From SLHU01 sp009929975 (GTDB lineage: Bacteria > Bacillota > Clostridia > Saccharofermentanales > UBA5734), in assembly GCA_040776905.1 (NCBI GenBank), contig JAXGZQ010000001.1, forward strand, positions 744,001 to 808,000: a DNA stretch of 64,000 bases. The letters run 5' to 3'. The position numbers and the translations under genes were made by a program. This document shows positions 42,708 to 52,062 of this stretch, piece by piece; the first letter of the stretch is position 1; each line of letters starts with the position of its first letter. The notes beneath the pieces were generated by a model. It saw only the letters and a program-made list of their open reading frames with translations. It did no database searches and was not told the origin of the DNA.

Positions 42708-44676
42708 TGTCCTGTCTCCTGCCAAGTGATGAAATGAACTGATCAACGGGAAGTGGTTCCATACGGCCCTTTGTCTGGATCAGGCAATCGGGACCGGCCA
42801 GAAGAAGCGTCTGCTCATCATCGGGCAGCCCGCGGGCGAGAACACCGATCCGCAGCGACCGCAAGCTATGAATCAGTGAAGTCAGCACCTCAGGACAAGG
42901 GGGACTGTCCGGTTCAGTCGACGACTGCATGCCGTCCGGGTTGACATAAACATAGGTGCCCTGCGGAAGCTGCTGGAGAAATTCCATCAGAGGGATACTG
43001 CTCTCAAGCGCGTTGAGTACAATCCGCACGCCCAGTTCGCGCAGTGAACGGACCGTCTCAACCGCATCGGCCATCTGATGAACCGGAATATCGCTGATGA
43101 GACTAAGCATGAGGAGCGACGGTTCGATTCCGCTGTCAAGTAGGGCCTGCCGTACCATCTCGATAAAACGCAGGTTGAAAGCAACACGAGCGGGACATGA
43201 AACAAGCAGCGGCTGATTTGTGAAGCCGGCGTCCTGCAGCTTGATCAGAGATCTGATCGATCGGCGGAGAATGTCCTCGGCCAGTTCAATCAACCGGTCA
43301 TATGAACCGGCCAGTGAAAAAAGGTGTGACTGGTCAATCTCGCCCTTTTCCGGATGGAGCCAGACCGCATAAGCCTGAAACCCCGCCAGATCACCGTTTG
43401 TATGAAGCAGCTGATCGAACCGGATGGTGATCTGTTGACGCGTGACGGCCTCAACGAGGTCCTCCGCCAGTTTCTCATTTTCAATGAGCTGCCGCGCTTC
43501 CTCCTCGCTGTGGAACCGACAGATTCCCTTGACTTCCTTCGCCTTGTACAAGGCCATATCCGCATATTTGAGCAGCCGATGACTGGATTGGCTGCCGCGA
43601 ATATGAATGCTGATGCCGATGCTGCAGCCGGCGCTCATCATATTGCCGTCAATCTCAACCGGCTGCTGCAGTTCCGAGATCAACTGATCGGCCAGAGGCT
43701 TGAGGATATCCTGGCGGTCCTCATCAACCAGCGCGATGAATTCATCACCGCCAAGCCGGAAAATCGCGTCAACCGGCCGCTGCTCATTGACATGATCGTT
43801 CACCTGCATGACTCGGCCGGCCAGTCCGGTTTGAATCCTCCGGCTGATCATTCTCAGGAACTCATCGCCGGTATCATGTCCGAAGGTATCATTGATTTTT
43901 TTGAATCCATCCAGATCAAAATAAAAGAACGCGTACCGACGATGCATGATCGGTTCGCTCTGATCGAGTTCCGATAAGGTCGTATAGAAGGAGGCTCGGT
44001 TGAGCAGCCGGGTCAGCGCGTCGTAATGCGCCTGGTAAGCCAGCTGCTTTTCCCGCGCCTTACGAAGTTTCATCTCATCCTGCAGCTGTTCGACCATCGA
44101 AGACAGTTCATTGGTTCGGGCTTCGACCTGGTGTTCAAGCCGGTCGATCTGCTGTTCACGTTCATGCCGCATCTGCCATTGCGTGGTCATCGCCAGGGCA
44201 ATTTGTTTGATCGCGACCTGGTCAAACGGCTTGCGGACAAACAGCAGATTGCTCTTTACTCCGAGCTGCTCAATGATCTGGTCCCAGGAATAATCTGAAT
44301 GTGCTGTACAAATCGCGATACTGGCATGCGGGTCAATGGTCCAGATTTGCATGATCGCTTCAATTCCGTCGATTCCGGGCGGCATCCGGACGTCCATGAA
44401 AATCATCGCGTACGGATCGCCCTGCCGATAGGCAGCCGCCACCAGTTCTACGGCTTCCTCACCCTGATAGGCATCATCGATGCGATAAACAGGAGCTTGC
44501 AGCGGTTCATGCCGCGCTGCTGGCAATTTCTGATCACCAAACAATGCTTCCCGCAGCGACTGCAGTTCCTGATCCTGATCACGGAGCTGAACCGATCGTT
44601 CCAGAATATAACGGATATCCTCATGAATATCCCGATTATCATCTGCAATCAGGATGCGGTAAGATATCTGGTCCAT
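42697..44676 (-). CDS. REC-GGDEF-degenerate EAL protein
   Basis: The protein (659 residues) probably is a phosphorylation-controlled diguanylate cyclase. The receiver domain has ADDNRDIHED, the acceptor D95 in IFMDVRMPPGIDG, and K149 in RKPFDQ. A coiled-coil linker leads to a GGDEF domain with DLDGFKKINDTFGHDTGDEF. The product-inhibition site R300-PVD lies five residues before G309-GDEF. The C-terminal EAL-like region has lost key residues: AYAVWLHP for EALxR, SLISDIP for ELTES, NALESSIP for DDFG. The ATG at 44676 has GGAGG upstream. It begins the operon with the two LacI-type kinases. Confidence 0.87.
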   Translation of the reverse strand: MDQISYRILIADDNRDIHEDIRYILERSVQLRDQDQELQSLREALFGDQKLPAARHEPLQAPVYRIDDAYQGEEAVELVAAAYRQGDPYAMIFMDVRMPPGIDGIEAIMQIWTIDPHASIAICTAHSDYSWDQIIEQLGVKSNLLFVRKPFDQVAIKQIALAMTTQWQMRHEREQQIDRLEHQVEARTNELSSMVEQLQDEMKLRKAREKQLAYQAHYDALTRLLNRASFYTTLSELDQSEPIMHRRYAFFYFDLDGFKKINDTFGHDTGDEFLRMISRRIQTGLAGRVMQVNDHVNEQRPVDAIFRLGGDEFIALVDEDRQDILKPLADQLISELQQPVEIDGNMMSAGCSIGISIHIRGSQSSHRLLKYADMALYKAKEVKGICRFHSEEEARQLIENEKLAEDLVEAVTRQQITIRFDQLLHTNGDLAGFQAYAVWLHPEKGEIDQSHLFSLAGSYDRLIELAEDILRRSIRSLIKLQDAGFTNQPLLVSCPARVAFNLRFIEMVRQALLDSGIEPSLLMLSLISDIPVHQMADAVETVRSLRELGVRIVLNALESSIPLMEFLQQLPQGTYVYVNPDGMQSSTEPDSPPCPEVLTSLIHSLRSLRIGVLARGLPDDEQTLLLAGPDCLIQTKGRMEPLPVDQFISSLGRRQDNDS

Positions 44677-44782
44677 TTGATTCCTCCGCGCAGTCATCGG
44701 TCTTTTATCAGTCAAATCATAAAAAAATACTATGAATCGATCACATTTTGTTCATTGTATCATAGATGTCATGAACGAAACC

Positions 44783-44804
44783 ATGTCGGGAAATCACCCG
44801 ACAT
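44783..44804. repeat. Inverted repeat in the divergent GGDEF/ribokinase gap
   Basis: ATGTCGGG (44783-44790) pairs with CCCGACAT (44797-44804) across 6 bases. No T-run follows, so it is more like an operator than a terminator. Confidence 0.55.
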
Positions 44805-44872
44805 CAGGTAAACCGGGGTCGGCATGACCACCATTTTCATGGCATAATGAGAAAAAAAGAGGAGGTCTGGCC

Positions 44873-45766
44873 ATGCGTATCGCTGTTGTCGGCAGTCTCA
44901 ACATGGATTTGACAGTGACCACGGAGCGCTTGCCGAATAAAGGGGAAACCCTGCTCGGACAGTCCCTGCACACCATTCCCGGAGGAAAAGGCGCGAATCA
45001 GGCCTGCGCGATCGGCCGGCTTGGCGGTGACGTGACCATGTTCGGCTGTGTCGGCGATGATGATTTCGGGCACCAGCTGATCCAATCCTTACAAGATAAC
45101 GGAGTTCATACGTCCCCGATCCGTTGTATAAGTGGAATACCGACCGGGATTGCCCTGATCACCGTCGGTGAGTCTGATAACACAATTATCGTGGTTCCGG
45201 GCGCGAATCATCAGGTTGATGAAACCTATCTGCGCACGGTGCAGGATGAACTGCTCACCTTTGATCTGGTTCTGCTTCAGCTGGAAATTCCCATGGCGAC
45301 GGTAGCCGCGGTCTGCCAGCTTTGCCATGAGCACGACATCGATGTGCTGCTGAACCCGGCACCGGCACAGCCGCTGCCTGAGCGTGTACTGCGGCAGATC
45401 CGTTATCTGACACCCAATGAGCATGAAGCCGCTCTGCTGCTACCGGACAATGGCTCGATGGAAGAGCGGGTACAGCAGATGCCCGGTCGCCTGATCATAA
45501 CCCTCGGCGCTGAGGGTTCACTGGCAGCGGATCACGACGGCCGGCTGATCCGGACCCCTGCCGCACCGGCCAGAGTCGTTGATACAACAGGTGCCGGTGA
45601 TACCTGTAACGGCGCGTTTGCCTATGCGACGGCGATCGGCCTGCCGCTGCGCGAAGCGCTTCGGTTTGCCAGCACCGCGGCCAGCATCAGTACGGAGCAG
45701 CTGGGTGCGCAGGGCGGTATGCCTACACGGACTCAGGTTGAGGCTCGTCTGCGAGCAGACGCATGA
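44873..45766 (+). CDS. rbsK: Ribokinase (PfkB family)
   Basis: Ribokinase phosphorylates ribose at C5 using ATP. The 297-residue protein has VVGSLNMDLTVTTERLPNKG, the family signature GGKGANQACAIGRLGG, and the C-terminal DTTGAGDTCNGAFAYATA with the catalytic Asp. ALFA-type sugar site residues (GKGAN, N187-like) suit ribose, although related kinases use other furanoses. AGGAGG lies 9 bases before the ATG at 44873. The final 44 bases overlap the end of ftsH. It is divergent to the LacI-type kinase operon, so it may be part of the same sugar response. Confidence 0.9.
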   Translation: MRIAVVGSLNMDLTVTTERLPNKGETLLGQSLHTIPGGKGANQACAIGRLGGDVTMFGCVGDDDFGHQLIQSLQDNGVHTSPIRCISGIPTGIALITVGESDNTIIVVPGANHQVDETYLRTVQDELLTFDLVLLQLEIPMATVAAVCQLCHEHDIDVLLNPAPAQPLPERVLRQIRYLTPNEHEAALLLPDNGSMEERVQQMPGRLIITLGAEGSLAADHDGRLIRTPAAPARVVDTTGAGDTCNGAFAYATAIGLPLREALRFASTAASISTEQLGAQGGMPTRTQVEARLRADA

Positions 45767-47561
45767 ATTCCTCACCCGAAATCGTCTCATGACGCAGCAG
45801 GAGCGCCGCGATCTCATGCAGTTTGCCCAACCGGTTCTGCAGAATCGTCCTGGCCTGGTCATGCGCCTGCCGGATAATCTGCATCACCTCATGGTCAACT
45901 TTTTCCGCGGTACCTGATGAACAGACCATGGATGTCTCATTGCTGAGATAGGGGTTGACCTGGGTTTCCAGCGCGATCATGCCGAACTGTTCGCTCATTC
46001 CATAACGAGTGACCATCGAGCGGGCAATCCGGGTGGCCTGCTCAATATCGTTGGCGGCTCCGGTTGTCACCGATTGAAATACAATTTCCTCAGCGGCCCG
46101 GCCGCCGGTCAGTGTCGCGATTTTGTTGAGCGCGTTTTCCCTGCTGAGCAGAACCTGCTCGGTTTCATCAATCTGCATCGTGTAGCCAAGCGCACCGGAG
46201 GTACGCGGAATAATCGTAATCTTGTGGACCGGTGCGGAATCCATCTGGCTGGCAGCGACCAGCGCGTGCCCGACTTCATGGTAGGCGATAATCTTCTTTT
46301 CGCGGTCCGATATGACAGCATTCTTGCGCTGATATCCAGCCAGGACCACTTCCACACTCTCCTCAAGATCAGCCTGCGCCACTTTATCCCGGCCATGACG
46401 GACCGCACGAAGCGCGGCCTCATTGATCATATTCGCCAGATCAGCACCGGACGCGCCGGCCGTTGCCCGGGCAATCGCGTTGAAGTCGATATCGGCAGCC
46501 ATTCTGACCGGACGGGCATGAACATCGAGAATCGCCTCACGTCCTTTGAGATCCGGCAGTTCAACCGGCACCCTCCGGTCAAAGCGGCCGGGCCGCAGAA
46601 GCGCACGGTCCAGTGATTCCGGACGGTTGGTTGCCGCCAGTATGACCACACCTTTCTGTCCGTCGAAGCCATCCATCTCACTGAGCAGCTGATTGAGCGT
46701 CTGTTCGCGCTCATCGTGTCCGCCGCCGGCTATACCGCTGTCCCGCCGTTTGCCGATTGTATCAATTTCATCGATAAAGATGATACAGGGCGCTTTTTCT
46801 TTCGCCTGCTTAAACAGATCGCGTACTTTCGCCGCTCCCATTCCGACGAACATCTCAACAAATTCCGAGCCGGATATGGAAAAGAACGGCACCTTGGCTT
46901 CGCCGGCGACTGCTTTGGCCAGCAGTGTCTTTCCGGTACCGGGAGGTCCGACCAGCAGCGCGCCTTTTGGCAGGTTTGCGCCGATTTCCGCGTATTTTTC
47001 CGGGTTATGCAGAAAATCGACGATCTCCTGCAGTGCTTCCTTCGCCTCATCCTGTCCGGCCACATCGGCAAAAGATTTGCCGGTCTGAGCCTGGACGTAG
47101 ATCTTGGCATTGGCCTTGCCGAAACTCATGCTATTTTGGCCCATGCCCCGTTTTTGCATCATATTCATCAAAAAGCGCCATAAGAAGAAGAACATGATGA
47201 TCGGCAGTACCCAGGAAACCAGGAACGCGACAATCGGTGATGTCTCTTGCGGAATAACGCGTGAGAAAACAACATCGGCGGCAAACAGACGTTCCGTCAA
47301 ATCCTGGTCCGGCATCAGGCCGGTGACATGCACGACCTCTTTTTCATCTTCAACCACGATATAGTACAGTGAGTTGGCGTCAACCTCAACTTCTGTCACC
47401 TCTCCCGCTTCGAGCTGTCGGAGAAAAGTGCCGTAATCGGTGTCGATCACACGCGACTCAAACAACATCGGTGTCACGAATGTGTTGAGAATCAGCATGA
47501 CAGCCGCTGCGATCAAAAGATAATAGATCAGAGGTTTTTTCGGTAATTGTTTTTTGTCCAT
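45723..47561 (-). CDS. ftsH: ATP-dependent zinc metalloprotease FtsH
   Basis: FtsH is a membrane-anchored AAA+ protease that removes damaged or short-lived membrane proteins. The 612-residue product has two N-terminal membrane helices (about 11-30 and 108-130). Walker A is GPPGTGKT at 205-212, Walker B IIFIDEID near 260-267, and the arginine finger RPGRFDRR. The zinc site is HEVGH at 428-432, with a third ligand Asp in TTGAANDIEQATR near residue 500. The C-terminal 44 bases overlap the convergent ribokinase gene. It is shorter than some homologues but complete. Confidence 0.96.
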   Translation of the reverse strand: MDKKQLPKKPLIYYLLIAAAVMLILNTFVTPMLFESRVIDTDYGTFLRQLEAGEVTEVEVDANSLYYIVVEDEKEVVHVTGLMPDQDLTERLFAADVVFSRVIPQETSPIVAFLVSWVLPIIMFFFLWRFLMNMMQKRGMGQNSMSFGKANAKIYVQAQTGKSFADVAGQDEAKEALQEIVDFLHNPEKYAEIGANLPKGALLVGPPGTGKTLLAKAVAGEAKVPFFSISGSEFVEMFVGMGAAKVRDLFKQAKEKAPCIIFIDEIDTIGKRRDSGIAGGGHDEREQTLNQLLSEMDGFDGQKGVVILAATNRPESLDRALLRPGRFDRRVPVELPDLKGREAILDVHARPVRMAADIDFNAIARATAGASGADLANMINEAALRAVRHGRDKVAQADLEESVEVVLAGYQRKNAVISDREKKIIAYHEVGHALVAASQMDSAPVHKITIIPRTSGALGYTMQIDETEQVLLSRENALNKIATLTGGRAAEEIVFQSVTTGAANDIEQATRIARSMVTRYGMSEQFGMIALETQVNPYLSNETSMVCSSGTAEKVDHEVMQIIRQAHDQARTILQNRLGKLHEIAALLLRHETISGEEFMRLLADEPQPESV

Positions 47562-47701
47562 ATTGTTTTCCCTTCAAGGCTGACATGGTCGGTCTGGTCC
47601 AGCCGACACCCTGCAGTGACCGCTGGAGCCTGCCTTATCGATCATAATACTGAATAACAACTGCCATATGGAGGAATCGGGAACAAATTGTGAACACGGA
47701 A

Positions 47702-47733
47702 ACTGCCCCTTCACCATTGCGGCGAGGGGCAGT
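47702..47733 (-). terminator. Probable terminator of sodA
   Basis: ACTGCCCCT (47702-47710) pairs with AGGGGCAGT (47725-47733) across 14 bases, and TTTCC follows on the minus strand. The short T-run makes this uncertain. Confidence 0.5.
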
Positions 47734-47791
47734 GTCTGTAAAATGATTGATATTGCCAGGCCAGGTCATTGACCGTCCGTCTGACACGGTG

Positions 47792-48400
47792 TCATGCCGT
47801 TTCGAACCTCCGGGCCACCTGAGGCCAGCGGACGACATTCCAGAAAGCTTTGACATAATCAGGGCGGCGATTCTGGTAATTCAGATAATAGGCATGTTCC
47901 CAGACATCTACACCGAGAAGTGGCTGTTTCCCGTCCGACAGCGGGGAATCCTGGTTCGCGGTTGCCACAACGGACAGCCGGTTGTCCTTATCTTTGACCA
48001 GCCAGGCCCAGCCACTGCCGAACTGCCCGGCCGCCGCCGCGTTGAAAGCGTCACGGAACGCCTCAAAACTGCCGAAATCACGGTCAATCGCCTCTGCCAG
48101 CGCTCCGCTCGGCGCTCCACCGCCATCAGGCCCCATGATCTGCCAAAACAAGGAGTGATTGGCATGTCCGCCGCCATGATTGCGGACGGCACCACGGATC
48201 GCCTCCGGGACACTGTTCAAGTCTCGGAGCAAGGCTTCAACCGGCTTCGCGGCAAGGTCCGGATACGGTTCAACCGCCGCGTTTAGTTTGTCAAGGTAGG
48301 CCTGATGATGTTTGGTGTGATGAATCTCCATCGTCCGGGCATCGATGTGTGGTTCCAGCGCGTCGTAGGGATAATCCAGATCAGGTCGTTTGTAGCTCAT
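47792..48400 (-). CDS. sodA: Superoxide dismutase (Fe/Mn)
   Basis: The enzyme turns superoxide into oxygen and peroxide. The 202-residue protein follows the Fe/Mn-SOD plan: DLDYPYDALEPHIDARTMEIHHTKH with the first metal His, and GGGHANHSLFW with the second. The C-terminal VDVWEHAYYLNYQNRR contributes Asp and His ligands. The metal cannot be told from the motifs alone. It is a single gene. An inverted repeat (48493-48522) lies in its upstream region. Confidence 0.95.
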   Translation of the reverse strand: MSYKRPDLDYPYDALEPHIDARTMEIHHTKHHQAYLDKLNAAVEPYPDLAAKPVEALLRDLNSVPEAIRGAVRNHGGGHANHSLFWQIMGPDGGGAPSGALAEAIDRDFGSFEAFRDAFNAAAAGQFGSGWAWLVKDKDNRLSVVATANQDSPLSDGKQPLLGVDVWEHAYYLNYQNRRPDYVKAFWNVVRWPQVARRFETA

Positions 48401-48492
48401 ATCATGTCCTCCTAGTCAGTTATGAAAGGGCCGTACTGGCCGGTGAGTCGTCACACGATACAGAATCGGCCGCTGATGCGTTTGATGTGTTA

Positions 48493-48522
48493 ACAATACC
48501 ATAGTATATCAATAGGTATTGT
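48493..48522. repeat. Inverted repeat upstream of sodA
   Basis: ACAATACC (48493-48500) and GGTATTGT (48515-48522) form perfect arms across 14 AT-rich bases, between sodA and the divergent esterase gene. It is a possible operator. Confidence 0.45.
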
Positions 48523-48657
48523 AAGGTTTGTTACACAGCGAATGTCGGCGGCTCTTCCCTGTTTTCCGATGGCGTTTTCACTTGTTTCATGTACAATGAT
48601 AATCATCAGCCGAAAAATCCGGCAACACATTGGATGGACATAAAGCGAGGTTATGGC

Positions 48658-49743
48658 ATGATGTATGAACAACTTGATGATCGGAAACTTCCGGAGCTGC
48701 CCTGTCTGAATCCTTCACATCAGCGAATCGACCCAGTGGAATGGACAAGGGAACGGCAGGATCTGCTTGAGCCGCTGACCAGCAATGTCTATGGCCTGAT
48801 GCCGGATCCGCCTTTGGATCTGCAGGCATCCTATCAGCTGGCCGATCAGCCGGTATTTGACGGCCTCGGTCTGCACAGCCGGATTTTACTGACTGTCCCG
48901 ACACCAGCCGGACCATTCAGCTTTCCTTTCGATCTCCTGCTGCCGGCTGGCAGCCAGCGTGTTCCGCTGACTGTCCATATCGCGTTCAGTCCGGATATTC
49001 CAGATCGCTATCTGCCGGCGGAAGACATCCTGCGAAGAGGATTCGCGATCGCCAACCTCTATTATGAAGACATCGTTCCAGATCGCCCGGATGGCCTCAG
49101 TGAAGGGCTGGCAGCCTGTTATGATGCCGTGAACCGGGGCCGGAACGGCTGCGGAGCGATCGGATACTGGGCATGGGCCGCCAGCCGCATACTGGACTGG
49201 CTGCAGACGCATTCCCGCGTCAATTCCGCCCGGATCGCGGTTGCCGGACATTCGCGTCTGGGTAAGACCGCGCTGTGGTGCGCCGCGAATGATCCGCGGT
49301 TCAGTCTGGTCTTTTCCAATGATTCCGGCTGTTCAGGGGCCGCGATTACCCGTGAGAAAGCAGGAGAGCGCATCGCCGACATCACAAAGACCTTTCCCTA
49401 CTGGTTCTGTCCGGCCTATTCCGACTATGCTGACAAGGAAGCGGACATGCCATTCGACCAGCATTTTCTTCTGGCATCGATCGCACCGCGGCTCCTCTAT
49501 GTGGCCAGCGCGATGGATGATGAATGGGCCGATCCGGTATCTGAGCTGCTTGGCTGCGCGGCCGCGTCACCGGTCTGGGAACGGTTCGGCCAGGCCGGGC
49601 TGATCACTGACGGCAGCATCCCGACGAAGCCGGTGGCCTGGCACGAAGGCTCGATCGGTTACCATCTGCGGCCGGGCGGGCATGCTCTGAAGCCGGAGGA
49701 CTGGATGCAGTTTCTCGATTTCCGGCAGCGTCATCTGATCTGA
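48658..49743 (+). CDS. CE15-like glucuronoyl esterase/hydrolase
   Basis: The 361-residue protein resembles bacterial CE15 glucuronoyl esterases, which cut ester links between glucuronoxylan and lignin. The nucleophile motif is RIAVAGHSRLGKTALW near residue 210, followed by FSNDSGCSGAAI. The C-terminus has SIGYHLRPGGHALKPEDW, with a candidate catalytic His in RPGGH. No signal peptide is seen from the preferred start, so an intracellular role on imported fragments is likely. The ATG at 48658 (a second ATG follows directly) lies 7 bases after CGAGG; a longer reading upstream lacks a ribosome site. Confidence 0.8.
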   Translation: MMYEQLDDRKLPELPCLNPSHQRIDPVEWTRERQDLLEPLTSNVYGLMPDPPLDLQASYQLADQPVFDGLGLHSRILLTVPTPAGPFSFPFDLLLPAGSQRVPLTVHIAFSPDIPDRYLPAEDILRRGFAIANLYYEDIVPDRPDGLSEGLAACYDAVNRGRNGCGAIGYWAWAASRILDWLQTHSRVNSARIAVAGHSRLGKTALWCAANDPRFSLVFSNDSGCSGAAITREKAGERIADITKTFPYWFCPAYSDYADKEADMPFDQHFLLASIAPRLLYVASAMDDEWADPVSELLGCAAASPVWERFGQAGLITDGSIPTKPVAWHEGSIGYHLRPGGHALKPEDWMQFLDFRQRHLI

Positions 49744-49776
49744 CCGGCAATCCACTGATCAAGACGAGGATATCGC

Positions 49777-51135
49777 ATGAGCCATATTCGTGATATGACC
49801 CGGGGCCGCCCGGCGGCCCTGATTTTTGCTTTTGCCATGCCGCTGATGTTCGGCAATATTTTCCAGCAGATGTATACCATGGTCGACACCCTGGTCGTCG
49901 GTCGTTTTGTCGGACTGTCGGCGTTGGCGGCGCTTGGTGCAGCAGACTGGATCTTCTGGCTGATACTCAGTTCGGTCATCGGTTATACACATGGATTCTC
50001 CATCCTGATCTCCCAGCATTACGGCGGCGGCCGTCCCGATCTGCTGCGCCGTTCCGTCACCATGTCCATTCTTCTGTCAATGGTGATCGCCGTCGTTGTG
50101 ACCGCGATCAGTCTGCCGCTGGTCCGGCCGGTTCTGCGGCTGCTAAACACACCGGCCGAAATCATTGATGGCTCAGCCCGCTACCTGCACATCATCCTTT
50201 CAGGCATCGTGGTGATGACGGCTTATAACATGCTGTCCGCGATTCTGCGCGCGCTGGGAGACAGCCGGACCCCGCTGGTCGCGATGATCATTGCCGCGCT
50301 GCTCAACATCACACTGGATCTGGTATTTGTCCTCTGGCTGGAATGGGGGATCACCGGTGTTGCGGTCGCGACCCTGATCGCCCAGGTTGTCGCGGCCTCA
50401 TTCTGCTTCTATGCCGTGTCACAGATTCCTGAGCTGCAGGCCGTACCGGAGGAATGGCGGCCAGACCGGCACATCATGAAGCAGCTCCTCAAGCTGGGTT
50501 CTCCTCTTGCCTTGCAGAATATCATCATCGCGGTCGGGGGTATGGTGGTTCAGTCGGTCATCAATACCTTCGGCGTTGTCTTTGTTGCCGGTTATACCGC
50601 GACAATGAAACTGTATGGCCTTCTGGAACTGGCTGCGACAGCCTATGGATTCGGTATGTCGACCTATACCGGGCAGAACCTGGGAGCACGGAATTTTGAA
50701 CGGATTCACAAGGGACTGAGAGCGGCTCTGGTCATGGCCATTCTCACAGCCATCATCATTTCGGTACTGATTCTCATGTTTGGATCTAGTCTGCTCAGTC
50801 TGTTCATCAGCGGTGAACCGGCCGAAACAGCGGAAGCGATCGAAATTGCCAGCCACTACCTGCGCATCATGGGTATCTGGCTGTTCATCCTGTACGCGCT
50901 GCACATTTACCGCTCGGCCCTGCAGGGAATGGGTGATACCGTCGTTCCCATGATTTCCGGATTCATTGAACTGGTCATGCGGATCTCGATCGTGCTCTTC
51001 CTGCCACTGCTGATCGGACGACGGGGCGTCTATTACGCAGAGGTCGGTGCCTGGGCCGGTGCTGCCGTCATCCTGATCATCACATATTACTATCGGCTGC
51101 ATCGTCTGGAGCAGACAAGCCAAACGCGGCTCTGA
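49777..51135 (+). CDS. MATE family efflux transporter
   Basis: The 452-residue membrane protein has about 12 hydrophobic helices and the MATE/DinF-like pattern: IFAFAMPLMFGNIFQQMYTMVD at the N-terminus, ALRALGDSRTPL near the middle, and ALQGMGDTVVPM in the second half. MATE proteins export drugs or metabolites with Na or H ions. GAGG lies before the ATG at 49777. It lies 34 bases after the esterase gene and is probably co-transcribed. The last 56 bases overlap the convergent alpha/beta hydrolase gene. Substrate is unknown. Confidence 0.92.
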   Translation: MSHIRDMTRGRPAALIFAFAMPLMFGNIFQQMYTMVDTLVVGRFVGLSALAALGAADWIFWLILSSVIGYTHGFSILISQHYGGGRPDLLRRSVTMSILLSMVIAVVVTAISLPLVRPVLRLLNTPAEIIDGSARYLHIILSGIVVMTAYNMLSAILRALGDSRTPLVAMIIAALLNITLDLVFVLWLEWGITGVAVATLIAQVVAASFCFYAVSQIPELQAVPEEWRPDRHIMKQLLKLGSPLALQNIIIAVGGMVVQSVINTFGVVFVAGYTATMKLYGLLELAATAYGFGMSTYTGQNLGARNFERIHKGLRAALVMAILTAIIISVLILMFGSSLLSLFISGEPAETAEAIEIASHYLRIMGIWLFILYALHIYRSALQGMGDTVVPMISGFIELVMRISIVLFLPLLIGRRGVYYAEVGAWAGAAVILIITYYYRLHRLEQTSQTRL

Positions 51136-52054
51136 GCGCGCGGCTGCGCGCGGCCAGTGCGGCCTGGGTCACTTGGCTGCCGGTGATGGAATCATATCCG
51201 TGAAAGGTTCCTTTCATCGGGTGATGTTCAACCGGTACATTCGCGCCGCGCAGTGTTTCAGCGTAGGCATCGCCTTCATCACGCAGGCAGTCGAATTCTT
51301 CTGTTTCAATGAAGGCGGGCGGCAGATTGGAAAAATCATCCGCTCTGGCCGGCGCGGCATACGCTCTCCGGCCAAAATCGCCGTCGGCCAGATAGATCGG
51401 CCACATCTGCGCGTTCAGATGGGCATTCCAGCCCGGGACATCGGATAAATATCGGCTGGACCAGGTCTGCAGTCGGTCGTCGAGCGCCGGATAAATCAGC
51501 AGCTGCAGACGAAGCGGCGGTCCGCCGCGATCTCTCGCCATGAGTGCCAGAGCCGCAGCCAGACCACCACCGGCACTGTCGCCGCCGACGGCGATCCTTT
51601 GGGGGTCGATCCCCAGGTGGTCAGCCCGATCATGACACCAGAGCAGAGACTTGTAGCAGTCTTCCACGCCATGGGGAAATGGATAGGCAGGAGCCAGGCG
51701 ATAATGGACGAACGCAACCGCGATCCCGGCGTGCCGCGCGTACCAGGCTGCCATTTTATGCATCGCGCCAAATTCACGCATCATGAAAGCGCCGCCATGA
51801 CAATACACGAGGCATGGAACCGGCTCATACGTCTCGTCCGGGCGATAGACGGTTATCTTAACCGGATCGTCTTGATAACCGGCAATTTGATATCTATTCC
51901 GGCTGATTCCGGCCTTAGGTCTGAAAAATAAGCAGGTGAGTGCCGCGAACGAATTGATAAAACGCAGCATCCAGGGACGGATCGTCACCTGTCCGAACGC
52001 GAAACGTCCGGCGACAGCGAAGTCCTCATGAAAAGAATATTGACCGTGCTTCAC
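51080..52054 (-). CDS. Alpha/beta hydrolase (hormone-sensitive-lipase-like esterase)
   Basis: The 324-residue hydrolase belongs to the HSL-type esterases. The oxyanion-hole motif is CLVYCHGGAFM, and the nucleophile lies in VGGDSAGGGLAAAL. The acid is probably in EEFDCLRDEGDAYAE and the His in GTFHGYDS. It would cut small esters inside the cell. The GTG at 52054 has AGGTGA upstream. It lies 8 bases after the patatin gene, so both may be lipid or ester hydrolases of one operon. The end overlaps the convergent MATE gene by 56 bases. Confidence 0.88.
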   Translation of the reverse strand: MKHGQYSFHEDFAVAGRFAFGQVTIRPWMLRFINSFAALTCLFFRPKAGISRNRYQIAGYQDDPVKITVYRPDETYEPVPCLVYCHGGAFMMREFGAMHKMAAWYARHAGIAVAFVHYRLAPAYPFPHGVEDCYKSLLWCHDRADHLGIDPQRIAVGGDSAGGGLAAALALMARDRGGPPLRLQLLIYPALDDRLQTWSSRYLSDVPGWNAHLNAQMWPIYLADGDFGRRAYAAPARADDFSNLPPAFIETEEFDCLRDEGDAYAETLRGANVPVEHHPMKGTFHGYDSITGSQVTQAALAARSRALRAAFGLSAPDDAADSNM

Positions 52055-52062
52055 ACTTCACC

